Source: Diploscapter coronatus (Eukaryota; Nematoda; Chromadorea; Rhabditida; Rhabditidae). Taken from it: a stretch of DNA of 64,000 nucleotides. Below, in pieces: positions 1 to 14,710 of this stretch; within the stretch, counting starts at the first letter, position 1; every line of letters begins with the position of its first letter. Both the position numbers and the translations under genes were made by a program. The stretch spans positions 50,801,201-50,865,200 of the forward strand of contig OZ038422.1 of assembly GCA_964036155.1 (NCBI GenBank). The letters run 5' to 3'. The notes beneath the pieces are model-generated. The model was not told the DNA's origin. It saw nothing but the letters and a program-made list of their open reading frames with translations, and ran no database searches.

Positions 1-332
1 TCTTTGCTGGTGATTCACCTGTGTTTCTAATTTTCCTTTCTATTTCTTGCCCTCTTTCTCTCTCTGCGCAGCCACATCGATCTCTCTCTAACCATGCCGA
101 TTTCTCTCTGCTTTCTTCATTCCCTTCGCTCTCTAACCACCCATTTTCTCTGCGTCTCTCGTTTTATTGCGCGTGCCTCTGGCGCTTTTTCTTTCGCTCT
201 CCAAAATTTCAGCGCTATTTCCGTCCGCTTCCTTTCTTCTATTCCACTGCACAGCGCACTAGTCACCAATTTCAGTTCTTTCCATTCTTCCTTTCTATAC
301 ATTCGTCTCTCTACCTGACATTGATTTGAATT
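1..332 (+). promoter_or_regulatory. pyrimidine-rich 5' leader of the kinesin light chain gene
   Basis: The first 330 bases are a strongly C/T-rich tract on the plus strand that ends in a possible splice donor (GTGAGT at about 333). It lies upstream of the first coding exon of the kinesin light chain gene at 1054, which itself begins after a CAG acceptor at 1028. The simplest reading is a non-coding first exon and promoter-proximal region, followed by a roughly 700-base 5' intron. The open frames here result from the biased composition and do not resemble a protein. No TATA box was identified. Confidence 0.35.
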
Positions 333-1053
333 GTGAGTATTTTATTTTCTTACAACTTTTTAAAATTCCATCCAAAATCGAATGAATTTTGCGCCATTTC
401 GTCTCTCAGGTCGAGCTCTGCAAAATTATGTAAGAAGTTTCAAAAGCTCTAAAGAATTTTGATTTTTTTTTTTCGAGATTTTGAAGTTGAGATTTCCCCT
501 AAGCGATTTTGAAGAACCCGAATCGTTTATGCGCTTTCCAAAAGCCGTTTAGAAAATTCAATTTGTGCCCATGCGCAATATAGACCTCTCAATGCACTAA
601 ATTCAATTTCCTCTGTGCGTCTGCCCTCGTTCTATGGTTAGGGATATCGACGCTCTCGCCTCTCTGGCCATAATTTGCTTCTGGACACCTTAGCGTTAGA
701 ATGCGTCTGCGAGTTTCCCAGACCTCGATTGCGAAATTCGTGAGACTTTAGCCATCTATGCGGAATTTCTAACTTTCATTTAAAACAACCATCATGTTCC
801 TGGTTAAGCAGTGGTAAATTCTATCATTAACGCCTAAAAATGAAATCCCAACAACTTGAAAAATACGCTATCCACATAAGAAATTTTAGAGCATATTTAA
901 ATTTAGCTAATTTTAATCATAAGCTCGATCAGGATCTGCACATTAATAATTTAATGTACTCGATCTTCTATTTAGAAAATAAAAATATAGATTTAAATTA
1001 TCTATTTTTTGCCATTTAATCATTTCAGGCGTAAGATCGAGTCGCTAGCGAGG

Positions 1054-4860
<3,807 letters not shown>

Positions 4861-5540
4861 TTTTCGGACCAATGTGCTCTCGGACCAAGTTCCATTTTCA
4901 ACCCAACAAAAGTTCCCGGTATTGCGTTCAGCATTTTCATTAAAACTTTCCGTAGTAGTGGTGTAGGGGCTTTGAAAGTTTTTTGAGGTCGAAGACATCA
5001 ATTGTTTCAATCCCCTGGAATTTTTCGTATGGCATTATTTCATATCGTGTCGTGAGTTGGTTTTCTAGGGCCTTTGTTTTATTCCCATATACTTTCTAAA
5101 AAGCTAATTTTTCACCCGCGAGCTTCTGTATCGCTTGCAAGACGTTCGAAGTTTAGTCGATGCAAACCCTGGTTGCGAAAATTCAGTTCATCTTTCAAAA
5201 ATCAGTTTAGTTTCTATTCGCGAACAAGCATAAATCGAAGGCATCTTATAAGTTCTGTGATAGCTCTAATATCATAATTTAAATTGTATTCTTTGACCAT
5301 ATAACTTATTGCGAATATCATTCATTCTATGCGCTTTATTTTAGTATTTCCGTAACTTTTTGAATGTATATGAATAAATATATCGTAAAGAGTGCTTGTG
5401 TTAGTCATTTACATATATTTGCAGTATATTTTAAATATATATTGCAAACATATTTTGTGTGTCATATATTTAAAACCTAGATTATTAGTTGCATGAATCG
5501 TCGCATCTTTTGAAATAAATAATCAAATAAACAATTTCAG

Positions 5541-5579
5541 CTTGCCGAGCAGCGAAAAATGGAAAAGTCCATCTTCTAA
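5541..5579 (+). other. klc-2: candidate alternative last exon of kinesin light chain
   Basis: After a good acceptor (acaatttcag, 5531-5540) a short phase-0 open stretch reads LAEQRKMEKSIF and then stops with TAA. All tail exons of the kinesin light chain gene just upstream end in phase 0 (after KKQ at 3595 or ADALK at 4391), so this exon can be joined in frame. That would replace the GALGFN tail with a short charged tail. Kinesin light chains of many animals are spliced alternatively at the C terminus, where cargo choice is set. No other gene starts here. Whether the exon is used is an inference; transcript reads would decide. Confidence 0.5.
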
Positions 5580-6890
5580 TCATTTTGACTATTTAATTAT
5601 TTATTAGATTTATGTATAATTTAATTTATTAACTCCTAAACTCTTGCCTTCTAAGATGTCCTTATTTAAATTGCATTACTTGAGTACATTTCAAATCAAC
5701 ACACCTAACGATCTTACCGCTTCGGTATGTGCTTTAAGATTATTACTCCATGATTCATTTGTCTTATTTACTATTTTACGAATTATCTTCTTCTCCATGC
5801 GTTATCTGAGCAAACAAATGCTAAGTTGTGATTAAAAATAGCATAAATCTAAGAAATATCGCAATCTCATGAAATAAAAGATTACTTGGCTTCTTAGAAA
5901 TATGCTAATTTAACATGATGATTCAAAATTTTTCCTTTCTTACACTGCAAAATCAGATAACGCGTCGTCTCCTTTTCCAAACTTGGTAGCTTTGTTACAC
6001 AGTTGTCTAATGAATTCGTTGCCCGTGCCTTATTAAACGAATAATATACTTGCAATTAAGTCAGATTTAATTAACTTTAATTAGAGTACTTAAGTATGAC
6101 TTAATTGCATAAAATTATACTCAATTATCGTGAGATCCTCGTTAGTAACTGATGAATTTCGAGACCTTTAATATTATCTTACCGCTGATGCTACACTATT
6201 ATGTTGACATGTTTTCTTTTTAACATATGTTAGTTAGAAACCTATTTAATTGTCACATTTTACTTCTCTTAAATCATCGTTACCAGAGATCCTCGATACT
6301 TAACATCTGCCTTCTTAAAGAAAGGGACAACTGTGTCAGCTTACCGTATATTGAACCTGATTTTTACTAGCCTAGTAAATGATTCAATTGCTAAAATTTA
6401 GCATTAACAAATAATAACTAGAAAATCGATCTTTTGAAAATCTGCTCTATCGCTAGATGTTGTTAATAATGCATCCTTATCTAACATTAACATTATTTCG
6501 GGAAAAACGTACTTTACAAGCATTTATCAGTTGAGCATATTTTCGGAATGATCGATTTTCAAGTCCTTTATTTATATTTTAGCTCAATTCCAAGTTTTGA
6601 GTTGATTTTTTTTTTGCCACTTCGATCAACTCCTATAAATTTCATGTCAGAAATGATCATACCTTGTAAAAAAAAACGCCGGTCGTAACTCATAGGCCAA
6701 AACGATTAAAAGTCAACGTCTAACCTAAAATTGATAAATTACACCTGAGTGAATTTTCGAACCTGTCATTTACTAGGCTAGTAGGATTTTGTGGGCCTTC
6801 TATCTTTCTGAGTGCTTTACCAGTGACTTCTATTTATTTATATTCAATTATATATGATTTTGATCTCATATATTCAAATATTAGCCTTCC
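5580..6890. other. intergenic stretch downstream of KLC
   Basis: AT-rich, with no exon-like open frames. It holds a 17-base perfect inverted repeat (ACTAGCCTAGTAAATGA at 6366-6382 and its reverse complement at 6766-6782). Between these arms, 6421-6575 resembles a segment at about 37105-37215, so the stretch looks like degraded repeat DNA. Poly(A)-signal-like AATAAA motifs upstream (for example near 5373) could serve the kinesin light chain gene. Confidence 0.6.
6421..6575 (+). repeat. dispersed repeat, copy 1
   Basis: Both ends carry the same short inverted sequence (GAAAATCGATC and its complement). The interior (TCTGCTCTATCGCTAGATG, then GCATATTTTCGGAATGATCG) matches a stretch at 37105-37215 (TCTGCTCCATCGCTAAATG and GCATATTTTCAGGGCGGTC) in the same orientation. 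This suggests two diverged copies of a small non-autonomous element. The similarity was judged by eye and the borders are approximate. Confidence 0.5.
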
Positions 6891-6922
6891 TTCATACACT
6901 GACCATCTTTTAAAATTTTATT

Positions 6923-7155
6923 TTAAGACGCATTCTTTGAATAACCCGAACAAAATATAAAGAGTGGCCGGACAACTGCAAAAGTGTCTCGGATCCGAAC
7001 CAAACTTATATGGTGGATACACCCATGGACCCTGATCACAAAAAAAAATTAAAGTTAGGTCCCGCCCCCAAAAGTGGGCGGGGCTAGGTGGGAGTCAAAG
7101 TTGAGCATTTTCACGATTTGACACCCCTCAGGGGGTACAAAGAAAACTTTTTTGC
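6923..7155 (-). mobile_element. truncated repeat element, left copy of an inverted pair
   Basis: About 230 bases nearly identical, in reverse complement, to 18772-19000. Shared landmarks are the CCGGACAACTGCAAAAGTG end, the GGATCCGAACCAAAC box, a GATCAGGGTCCATGGGTG box, and a GC-rich CCCCGCCCACTTTTGGGGGC palindrome beside CCCCTGAGGGGTG. The few differences are mostly small indels. The right copy also has a related sequence at its other end, suggesting terminal inverted repeats, whereas this left copy continues into unrelated sequence after about 7160 and looks truncated. No open frame is carried. Probably a MITE-like or other non-autonomous DNA element. Confidence 0.75.
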
Positions 7156-7601
7156 TATGAATTTAAATATTTCTATAGTTTGGAGAAATAAATGATTTAA
7201 TCTAGAAACTTGCACGAATTTATCAATTTTCAGTGTTTTTAATAAAGTTGGTGGGTAAGTCGGTGTTTTTATCCATGTTGCAAAGCGGCTCGTATAGAGA
7301 AGGGCGTGGTCAGCCATAGCTAAAGAGGAGAGTCGAGTGTATGCAACATAATTCTCGAAAGATGTATAGACACGAATGAAGATGGGTAAAAATTAATGCA
7401 ATTTTTCAAAAATCAAACGAGCAAAAATGAAATTCGAAAGGAACACTTTTCTTGATAAAACAAATTTTGCTCAAAAAAGTCCATTCTGATGTTGTCGATC
7501 CGAACGTATCCCGTTTCGAGCCATTTTTCTGGTTCGTCTAAAAAAATCTTAAATATAAAAAATTGTTTAAAACATAAATAATTCGACTTTTCTTAAAATA
7601 A

Positions 7602-10600
7602 CTAATGATCCGGAGATGGCCTGAACGCCAATACAAATTGGGAAAAGCATGGCATTTTAAAATGAGAACCTTCTAAAATTAGCAGATTTTTGCTCGAATG
7701 CGGCGAGGAAGAGGCAGTTTTGATGGCCTGTCTCAGCTGGATTCGGTTAGTTTTAAGGTAGAGATGCTCCGTGAAGATGTCCTGCTCGGCGTTGCACAGC
7801 GAGAAGCGTATCGGGTCGGATGATAGCTTCAAATTTGAAACACCCCTTTCTCGCAATTTAAGGGATTTTTTTAAATACCAAAACGCAGGTTTTTTTTTCA
7901 AACAATTCCAGAAAGAAATCAATATATTCAAGAATGTGTTAAAATATCAATGTTTCAACAATTTCTAAAAAAAAATACTCTTTCAAATATCCTCAAAAAT
8001 TACATGAAATCACGATAAATCATTCTTTTCTCCTGAAAATCATATCAAATTTTACAAAATATAGGTCCACTAGTTTCCACCCTTTTTGGAGAATAGCATG
8101 GGAAAAGAAAGAAAAGAGGTGGAACTACGAGGCCCAAAATATATTCGTAAAGTATACGAGTTAAATATTTTGGCAGTTACTAAATGGCGGAGTCTTTTCC
8201 ACACTATTTCTTTCAAATTTCATCCTCTCGTCTATCCTTAACTATATTCGCTCCGCGCATTTAGTAATTTCCAAGTATTTTTTATTTAAAAAAAAAAAAC
8301 ATCAAAAATTTCTCGAAACAAAAGCCAATCGGATTTGCTCGTTCCCATCAGTCAGGGTCATTTTGACCATTTTCGCGAGTGTTTCAGCTCGATCCAGCAG
8401 AGCGTAGTTCAGCGAGAGCACTTTGAAGAGCTGCAAGTAATTTAATTACCCATACTTATCTCGGAGTAAATTGCCTCCTAACTACTTCATCTAATTATTC
8501 CGAATAATAATCTCGAAGTAAATTGCCCCAATTATTTTACTTAATTGATCCCTCATTACCTGCTTAATTGCCTCCAGTTTGACAGAGAAATTCTTGCGTT
8601 CCAAGCACGTTTGCATCCACTTTGCCTGCTCTTTCAGAATCTCCAGATTCCGATCTGACTGAAAAAACATCATTTTTTTTCAAAGAAATCGAATTTTCAA
8701 AAGGATTTTTGCAAAAGAAAGTAGAGATTTACAAATAGTAATTTTTGGAAAAAAAAAATAGACATCCAAGCATCTTACTTCTAGGTTATTATCGGGGATC
8801 AGAGGGAAGAGCAGACCCAGAACGCGAAGGAACTTCAGGAATGATGTTGTCACGCATGTTCTGGAAAGAGTTATTCGAATTTCAACCGAAAAGCATTCGG
8901 AATTATCACTGTAGAAATGTTCACTTTGAAAGATTTTTTAAAGGCATGTACTATAAAATGCCAATTTAGACTTGGATTTTCTTGAAATCTAAAATGTTCC
9001 TTTTTCTGAATATCAACTTTTTCTTTAACAAATTCCTACCTCATCAATTTGTCTGAGCAAAGACTGCTTCGCGGCCAGATACAGTACGCCGTTGAGGTTC
9101 GAGCCTTTCGTGAATCGCTTATTGCTAGTGGGAAGCGGCTCCAGAATCTGGAATTTGCAATTTTTCGAGAACACCAAATTCTAAAACATCATTTTGTTCT
9201 AGAATATCAAATTCCTTTAGAACTGACCTCCGAAAGATTGCTCGAAATCGACTCTATCGCATTGATCGCAGCGTCAATGACGGGCCTGGTGATTTCCCTG
9301 CCGATAGCCTTCAGTCTCTTCTCGGCTCCGGATGCGTTTTTGCAGGCTCGGGAGTTTCGATTCTTTTGTAATTGTGATTTTTCATCTTTTTAAATCGAAA
9401 TTAATTTTAGAGAATTTCAAATTTCATGATTTAAAACAATCTTCAAACTAAACAAAAATTCTTCTAAATTACCTGGCGATCACCTCTCCATAATTGTTCA
9501 GATCGTTTTTTGTCAGTCTTCCACCGACGACTTTTGTGACCAAAATCCTCCAAATGACGGCTTCGCCCAGTTTTGGCACCACGAGGACCGCGAATTTGAT
9601 TCCTGAATTGTCTTCTTTTAACAACTATTTTTAAATAAAAAAGCGATCACCCTCCGACCTGATTATGGACGGCTCGGCAAACGCCTTGAAAAGCAGCTCC
9701 AACTTGCAATCTTCCAAGATATCCTCCGAGTATTTCCACACCTCGGTGGCCGCTTTTTCTAGGCAATTATTTTTTTTTGAAGTAGTAAACAAATTGTTTC
9801 GTTAAAAATTTCATTCATCTTCACAATGATCCAACATTTTTAAATTTGAAATTCACTGTGAGTCAAAACTAAATAAAAAAGAACATTTTGAAGGGCAACT
9901 CGTCAATGACTTAACCCCATTGTTTTGCCACATTATCTATCTTTCCTTCTTTTTCTAACTATAACTTACGTTTTTATGAATTTTCAAAAAATAAAAATAG
10001 AAAGTAAATTTAACAAATTGCCGAACCTACCCCCATTTTACCGGCCTTTTCCAACGCATCTTCAATCAGCCTTCTCGCTACAGATCTGTCGTCTGGCTCG
10101 GGGGAAGGAAGGCGAGAACTGCCGATCGAGCGTCCGAATGGAGTTGAGGCGCAGGTCTATGAGAGAGGATCGAGGGGGGAGTAAGGTCAAAAATTTTTAT
10201 TGGTTTTTTTTCAAATTTTAAAATGTTCTTTCGTTATTTAGTGTTTATTTTTAAAATAGAATAGAAATCGATTTTTTTAGAATTTTTATTTTGAAACAAA
10301 AAAAATTGACGAGAACTTGCTGCGCTGAGACGAAATCAAGGTTGGGGGATCTTCTGAGTCGCTCACGATCTCGATAAAATCGGACTGGGAGAGCTAAAAT
10401 GTTTTATTACCTAGAACAATGTTTTCTATTCGAGTAAAATACACCTTTGACCTAGAACTTTTTTCTGGCCTAGCACAAAAATTAGTGTTCTCACCCAAAC
10501 GAATTATTTGTTTATCATTTTACTTTATTTTCCATAAAATTCTATTCTTCAAAATGATAGGTAAATTGTGTCAAATTTTTCGAAAAAAAAAAATCCCTCG

Positions 10601-10744
10601 AAATCTATCAATCCCTATAAAAAGGAGACTAAAGTATCTCTAAAATTTGTTTACCTGGGTATTTTGCTCTGAAGGACCATATTCCAAGTCCCCGCCGGTT
10701 TCATCACGAAAAGCCACCTTCTTCCTGAAAGGCCATTGCTCCAT
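7602..10744 (-). CDS. unrecognised alpha-helical protein, about 11 exons
   Basis: I do not recognise this family. The likely start MEQWPFRKKVAFRDETGG (ATG at 10744) sits right after an acceptor. Then follow an acidic Ser-rich segment (FIEIVSDSEDPP, 10317-10393), RLIEDALEKAEKAATEVWKY (10042-10118 into 9651-9758), GIKFAVLVVPKLGEAVIW (about 9474-9602), ILEPLPTSNKRFTKG (9040-9147), NLEILKEQAKWMQ (8562-8660), LFKVLSLNYALLDRAETLAK (about 8330-8438) and a last exon ending AFRPSPDH (stop at 7602). The predicted protein is mostly amphipathic helix without signal peptide or membrane segment, as in HEAT-like scaffolds, but no motif proves that. At several junctions the best-looking acceptor is out of phase and a nearby weaker AG has to be used, so exon borders are uncertain. 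It could also be two genes or a decaying one. Confidence 0.5.
8059..8144. repeat. fold-back hairpin H1
   Basis: The two halves are imperfect reverse complements: the left arm reads TAGGTCCACTAGTTTCCACC and the right arm GGTGGAACTACGAGGCCC. The loop region holds GAATAGCATGGGAAAAG (minus-strand form of the core shared with the hairpins at 8176, 23723, 27943 and 32931). It lies in the presumed last intron of the minus-strand gene here. Alignment was by eye. Confidence 0.55.
8176..8268. repeat. fold-back hairpin H1b
   Basis: Arms GTTACTAAATGGCGGAG (8176-8192) and CTCCGCGCATTTAGTAA (about 8251-8267) pair over about 16 bases. Immediately inside the left arm is the core CTTTTCCACACTATTT. It stands only about 30 bases from hairpin H1, with unrelated arms, so this is a second unit and not an extension of the first. 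Confidence 0.55.
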
Positions 10745-11451
10745 GGCTTCTGAAAATTTGAAATGTGAAAATCCACTAGATCACAGATATTTCAGGCATT
10801 ATCCAGGCCATAACTCCACAAGTGGTTAGCAAAACCAAAATTTCAGCACACCATTCTATTCTACCACCAGCATAACCAAGGTTAGAAAGGTTTCGGAAAC
10901 CAAAAACAAAGGTAAAAAAATCAACAAAAATCCTAAAAAAAAAGACTTTTTGTTTGGATAAAATTTGCCAAAAATACCATAGAAAACAGCTCAACAAATA
11001 GAGGGTTACCAAAAAGGAAACAAATCAACAGAAGAGAAAAAATCCATTAGAAGAAATATATTCTTGACGAGTCCCGGCGAAGACCTTGGATATAGAATTT
11101 TAGAATCAGGAAAAGTAGAAAGGGTGAATCTGAAAAGTGCAACTATTGCAAGTTCTCGAAATTCTGCAAAATAACTGCGCACCTTTCATTTCCACAAAAA
11201 TAATCCGACACGATGTGTAAAACTAGTTATCCTAACAAGGGTGAAAAGTGCAGCATTTTTGCACAAATTTTAAAAATCTGCAACTGTGCAGCACATTTTT
11301 CACTTGTCCTTTCTTCTTCAGTCCTGTCGACAGCGGTATTGCCGTGGTGCGGCGTTCCGCAATTCGCTCACCAGACTTCGACCGACCGCCGACTATTTCC
11401 AACCTGCAAAATGTTTAAATTAAGTACTCCCTTTCAGGCATTAGTGGCCAA

Positions 11452-11543
11452 TGCAACTCGCTCGAAATAGGATGGGAAATCAAGTGAACAAAAAGATACA
11501 ATCGCGCTCTTTTAATTTCTCATGTTATTTCGAGCGAGTTGCA
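11452..11543. repeat. 18-bp perfect inverted repeat
   Basis: TGCAACTCGCTCGAAATA (11452-11469) has its exact reverse complement at 11526-11543, separated by 56 bases. It lies between the stop of the KH-domain gene (11887) and the start of the next minus-strand gene (10744). The GC content of the arms is high for this region, so chance is unlikely. It may be a hairpin RNA, a small foldback element or a binding site; nothing here decides. Confidence 0.7.
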
Positions 11544-11886
11544 AGAGTTGCATCGGCAGCTAACGTTTGAACGAGTCCTAAGGCTTTCTTTACTTTTTTA
11601 ATTTATTCTTCTATTTAATTAATTTACTTATTTTTTGTTTGTATTTTCATAAATATTTTCGAACACATGCCATTAGAAATTTTTAAAATTGCATTAGGTT
11701 TGAAAAAAAAAAAACTCTAAACATCATCTATTTTTCCCATCTCTAATCTCTATTCATGAAATCATCAGTGCAAAGAAAAATCAATAACTTTGAAAAATCG
11801 GGATTTTGTTTAGAAATTTAAAAAAAATAAATAAATAAAAATCCTTACATCCTCCCACTTCTGCTCGTCATTTGTCGCCTCTTCTA

Positions 11887-13988
11887 TCATCCCTGCCCCC
11901 GTCTGTGTCTGTTGAAGTCCCTGGGTCCTCGATTTTCGAAGTCTCGGTTGTCTCTGGACGATGGTGGTGCACCACGGAAGTCTTGGCGTGCTGAAGATTT
12001 TGATTAATAATTTTTATTCAAACAAATCACTTTAATCTCGAATTCATACTTATTATGAAATTTTTGCAAATCGTTTACCCTGCGGTCCGTCGCGATCGAA
12101 ATGCCTGTTCGGAGCGGAGCCCGGGCCAATGGAACCATCCTCTGCCTGCTGAAAACAATCAAGAAATTGAAATTATTTGCTTTTCTTCGAAATTTTTCAT
12201 ACGTCTCACAAGTTTTCAAGTAAAATGTGACGTTTGTTGGCTTTCATTTGTATCTCGTACTTTTTGTTTTCTGCACCCCCACCCACTTTTTGAGGAGAGA
12301 GTAAGGAAGGTGGGAAAAGAAAAAAGGTGGGCGTAGAATACAGGAAGCTGTACTTTTCAACAAAAATTGAAAGACATAAATCAAAAGTAAAACAAAAAAC
12401 CACAATGACTTTCTCGAAGTTGTCCTTGAGCTCATCCTGGGTCTGCTCCATGAAGCTGAGCGCGTCCTCCTTCACATGCGCCCACATCTGGACTTGACGC
12501 TCTTGCGCGGCACTAAAAGTTTTCCATTTTTGAAGCAAAACAACATTTTTTAAAGAAAATTCTTCAAAGCCTGTTCTTTCAAAAACTCCCATTTCTGCTT
12601 ACCGATGACATATCCCGAGGCCAGGTTGGGGATGATGAATCGAATGGTCTTCCTACCCTCCGCCTGCTCGCGAATCATCGCTTGAATCGCCAATTCGGCG
12701 AGGCGCAACTGCAACAAAATCAATATTTATAGATTTTATATAATCTTCGAATAGTTTTTCTTACTTTTTAAATATCAACCCGTTAGCAAGGCACCTTCCT
12801 AATTATCACAACTCATCCGAAAAATGTTCGAAGCATATTTAATTTTTTTAAAATCGAATTTAATCATTTTTTATTTTTAAGGATTATCCAACCTTTTTCT
12901 CATCATGAGCGAAAATCTGGACGAAGTGGCGCATTGTGGAGCCGTCACCCCCTCCTCCTCTCTGTTGTCGTTGCCATTCTCTCCCATTCCTGAAAATTTT
13001 AGAATTTTTCAATTAGCTAAAAATTGTTTGGTTTTTTTTACAATTTATTTTGGAACTTGTGGAGTCTTAAAAATGAAGATAATTTTTTCTCCTTCCTAAA
13101 AGTTATTGATTTTTCAAAAATCGATATTTTTAAGATCCTGAATTCAGGCAACGAGTTCGGTGTTGCTCGTATTGAGCCCGGCTCCATATCTGAGCTCGTC
13201 ACCCGTCAACTTGATCAGCAGCTCCATGATCGTCTGGAAATATAAAAATAATAAATCAAAATAGGATTTTTAGAGAAATCATGAAAATTCATAAAATTTG
13301 AAGAAATCGATTCCTTTTTTTTAATTTTTGTATCTGAGTTTCCTCCTCGATATCCCTCAACTTTCTGCCACATTTCCAAACGCGAGACCGATACTCCCCA
13401 GCGGGATCGGCACCATCTGTGCAGCATTTTCTTGTCTAAAAAACCGATATGCTCGACTTTTTTTTTTTTAAAAGGCTCTTCTTAATTATACATTAAAAAT
13501 TCATCAGTAAAATTGTCATTTTCCATTAAAAAATGCTATTTATTGATTTTTCGAGCCTTTCCCATCCTCGCCGACGCATTTCTGAGGCGCCTGGGCGGAG
13601 ACGGGCGAGTGCGAGTCAGAGACAGACTCTGAACACGAGTTCTGCAGTCAATCATCTTCCACTTTCGCCGGCTGTATCTTGCCGAGGAGTCGATCAATTT
13701 TTCAAAATCGACTATTTTTAGCACACAATTTTACAAGGATTTGTGTTCGTCTACATTTTCCGTATAAAATAGGAACTTGCTCGACAGTTCCCTCATGATA
13801 AGGCTTATTTACATCTTCAATATATTTTTACCAACAAAATAATCTTGTGAAAGTCTTCAGCATGATGACGATCATAGATTTTCTTAACGTTTTTGAATGT
13901 ACCTGATGATATTGTAAATGGCGTAGGCGGCGACCGCTGCGGACACGCTCACCACGACGCCGTACGCCAGTTTCGAATAGACCGTCAT
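11887..13988 (-). CDS. membrane-anchored KH-domain protein
   Basis: The start (ATG 13988) reads MTVYSKLAYGVVVSVSAAVA and encodes a hydrophobic N-terminal anchor (exon 13903-13988). Exons 12893-12989 and 12603-12708 join in phase and give STMRHFVQIFAHDEKK then LRLAELAIQAMIREQ, the end of one KH fold, followed by KTIRFIIPNLASGYVIG, the start of a second. Later exons (about 12411-12512, 12079-12148, 11887-11990) carry a helical stretch and an Arg/Asp/Gly-rich tail ending NRHRRGQG. A membrane anchor plus KH domains is the plan of TDRKH/PAPI and AKAP1, RNA-binding proteins on the mitochondrial surface, but no Tudor domain was found. The first KH core is split between two frames near 13360, and the exon order between 13903 and 12989 is not settled. 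Confidence 0.55.
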
Positions 13989-14005
13989 TGCACTCTCGCA
14001 CCAAA

Positions 14006-14548
14006 TTAGCTAGCTGCAAGAAAACTTTTGAATTTGAAGTCAGGATGAAAAATGTCTAATTTTAAGAAAAAAGTGCGATTTTTGACCAGGAAATGGTATT
14101 TCCGATATCTCGCTTGAACAGCTTCATGAAGACAGAGATTTTGAACGATTCTGATAAAGCAAAATAAAAATAACGACTTCAACGAAAAAATCGAGAGAAA
14201 TGAGCGAAAATAAAAGAAACCAATGCTGAAATGGAAGAGAGTGCAGAGAAAGGAGAGAGGGGAAGCGGCACAGTACCTTTTGCAGATAGGCCACGCCCCT
14301 TTCCCTTGCCCAAAAAATGAACGATTTTTTTTTCGATTTTTCGTGTTAAAATTTATCTTTTTTTTATCAGTGACGTATTTTTTCGCGGTTTTTTCGGTGG
14401 GGATGGTTAGAGGAGGCACCTCAGCTCCTGAAAAATGCAAAAAAAAGCATAGTGCCAGAGTGAACTTGGCAAAAGGGCTGGCGGCCCTAATTTTAGGAGA
14501 AAAGTGCCTGTAAATCCGCCCCATCGCTAACCATTCGCAATAGTCCAT
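14006..14548 (-). other. 180-codon uninterrupted open frame, status unknown
   Basis: One of the longest unbroken frames in the window, on the minus strand just upstream of the KH-domain gene (stop at 14006, that gene's ATG at 13988). The predicted peptide has a hydrophobic stretch (LALCFFLHFSG), a Lys/Asn-rich middle and a Phe/Leu-rich second hydrophobic part. There is no recognisable domain, and part of the DNA is a GC-rich patch overlapping the putative promoter. It may be chance, a 5' untranslated part of the KH gene with a long upstream frame, or a single-exon orphan gene. I favour chance or an upstream frame. Confidence 0.25.
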
Positions 14549-14710
14549 TTTTCTCCGAACTCTCCTCTCGGTTCTCTCGTCGCGTGTTTCTCTCGCTCAG
14601 GACCGAGCGAAATTTGTTTACTTGAGGCATATTTTTTCTAAAAACCTGGCTTATTGACACATTCCGATACTTTTCTTTGACTTTTGTCGATCAAAATGTT
14701 ATTATTTTAG
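14549..14710. promoter_or_regulatory. putative bidirectional promoter region
   Basis: This short stretch separates the minus-strand KH gene and its upstream open frame from the plus-strand hypothetical gene. It is rich in CTCTC/TTCTCTCG motifs, much like the pyrimidine-rich leader at the left end of the window, and ends in an acceptor (attattttag at 14701-14710). A shared control region is inferred from the divergent layout only. Confidence 0.3.

Noticed and set aside
12206..12592. A 128-codon minus-strand frame
   Set aside because: Only the middle part (about 12411-12512) is an exon of the KH-domain gene; both ends are intron sequence.
7602..13988. One single gene joining the KH-domain exons with the downstream helical-protein exons
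   Set aside because: The KH reading ends in a natural stop (11887) after an Arg/Gly tail, and a new ATG directly after an acceptor (10744) opens the next reading. Two genes fit better, though a fusion cannot be excluded without transcripts.
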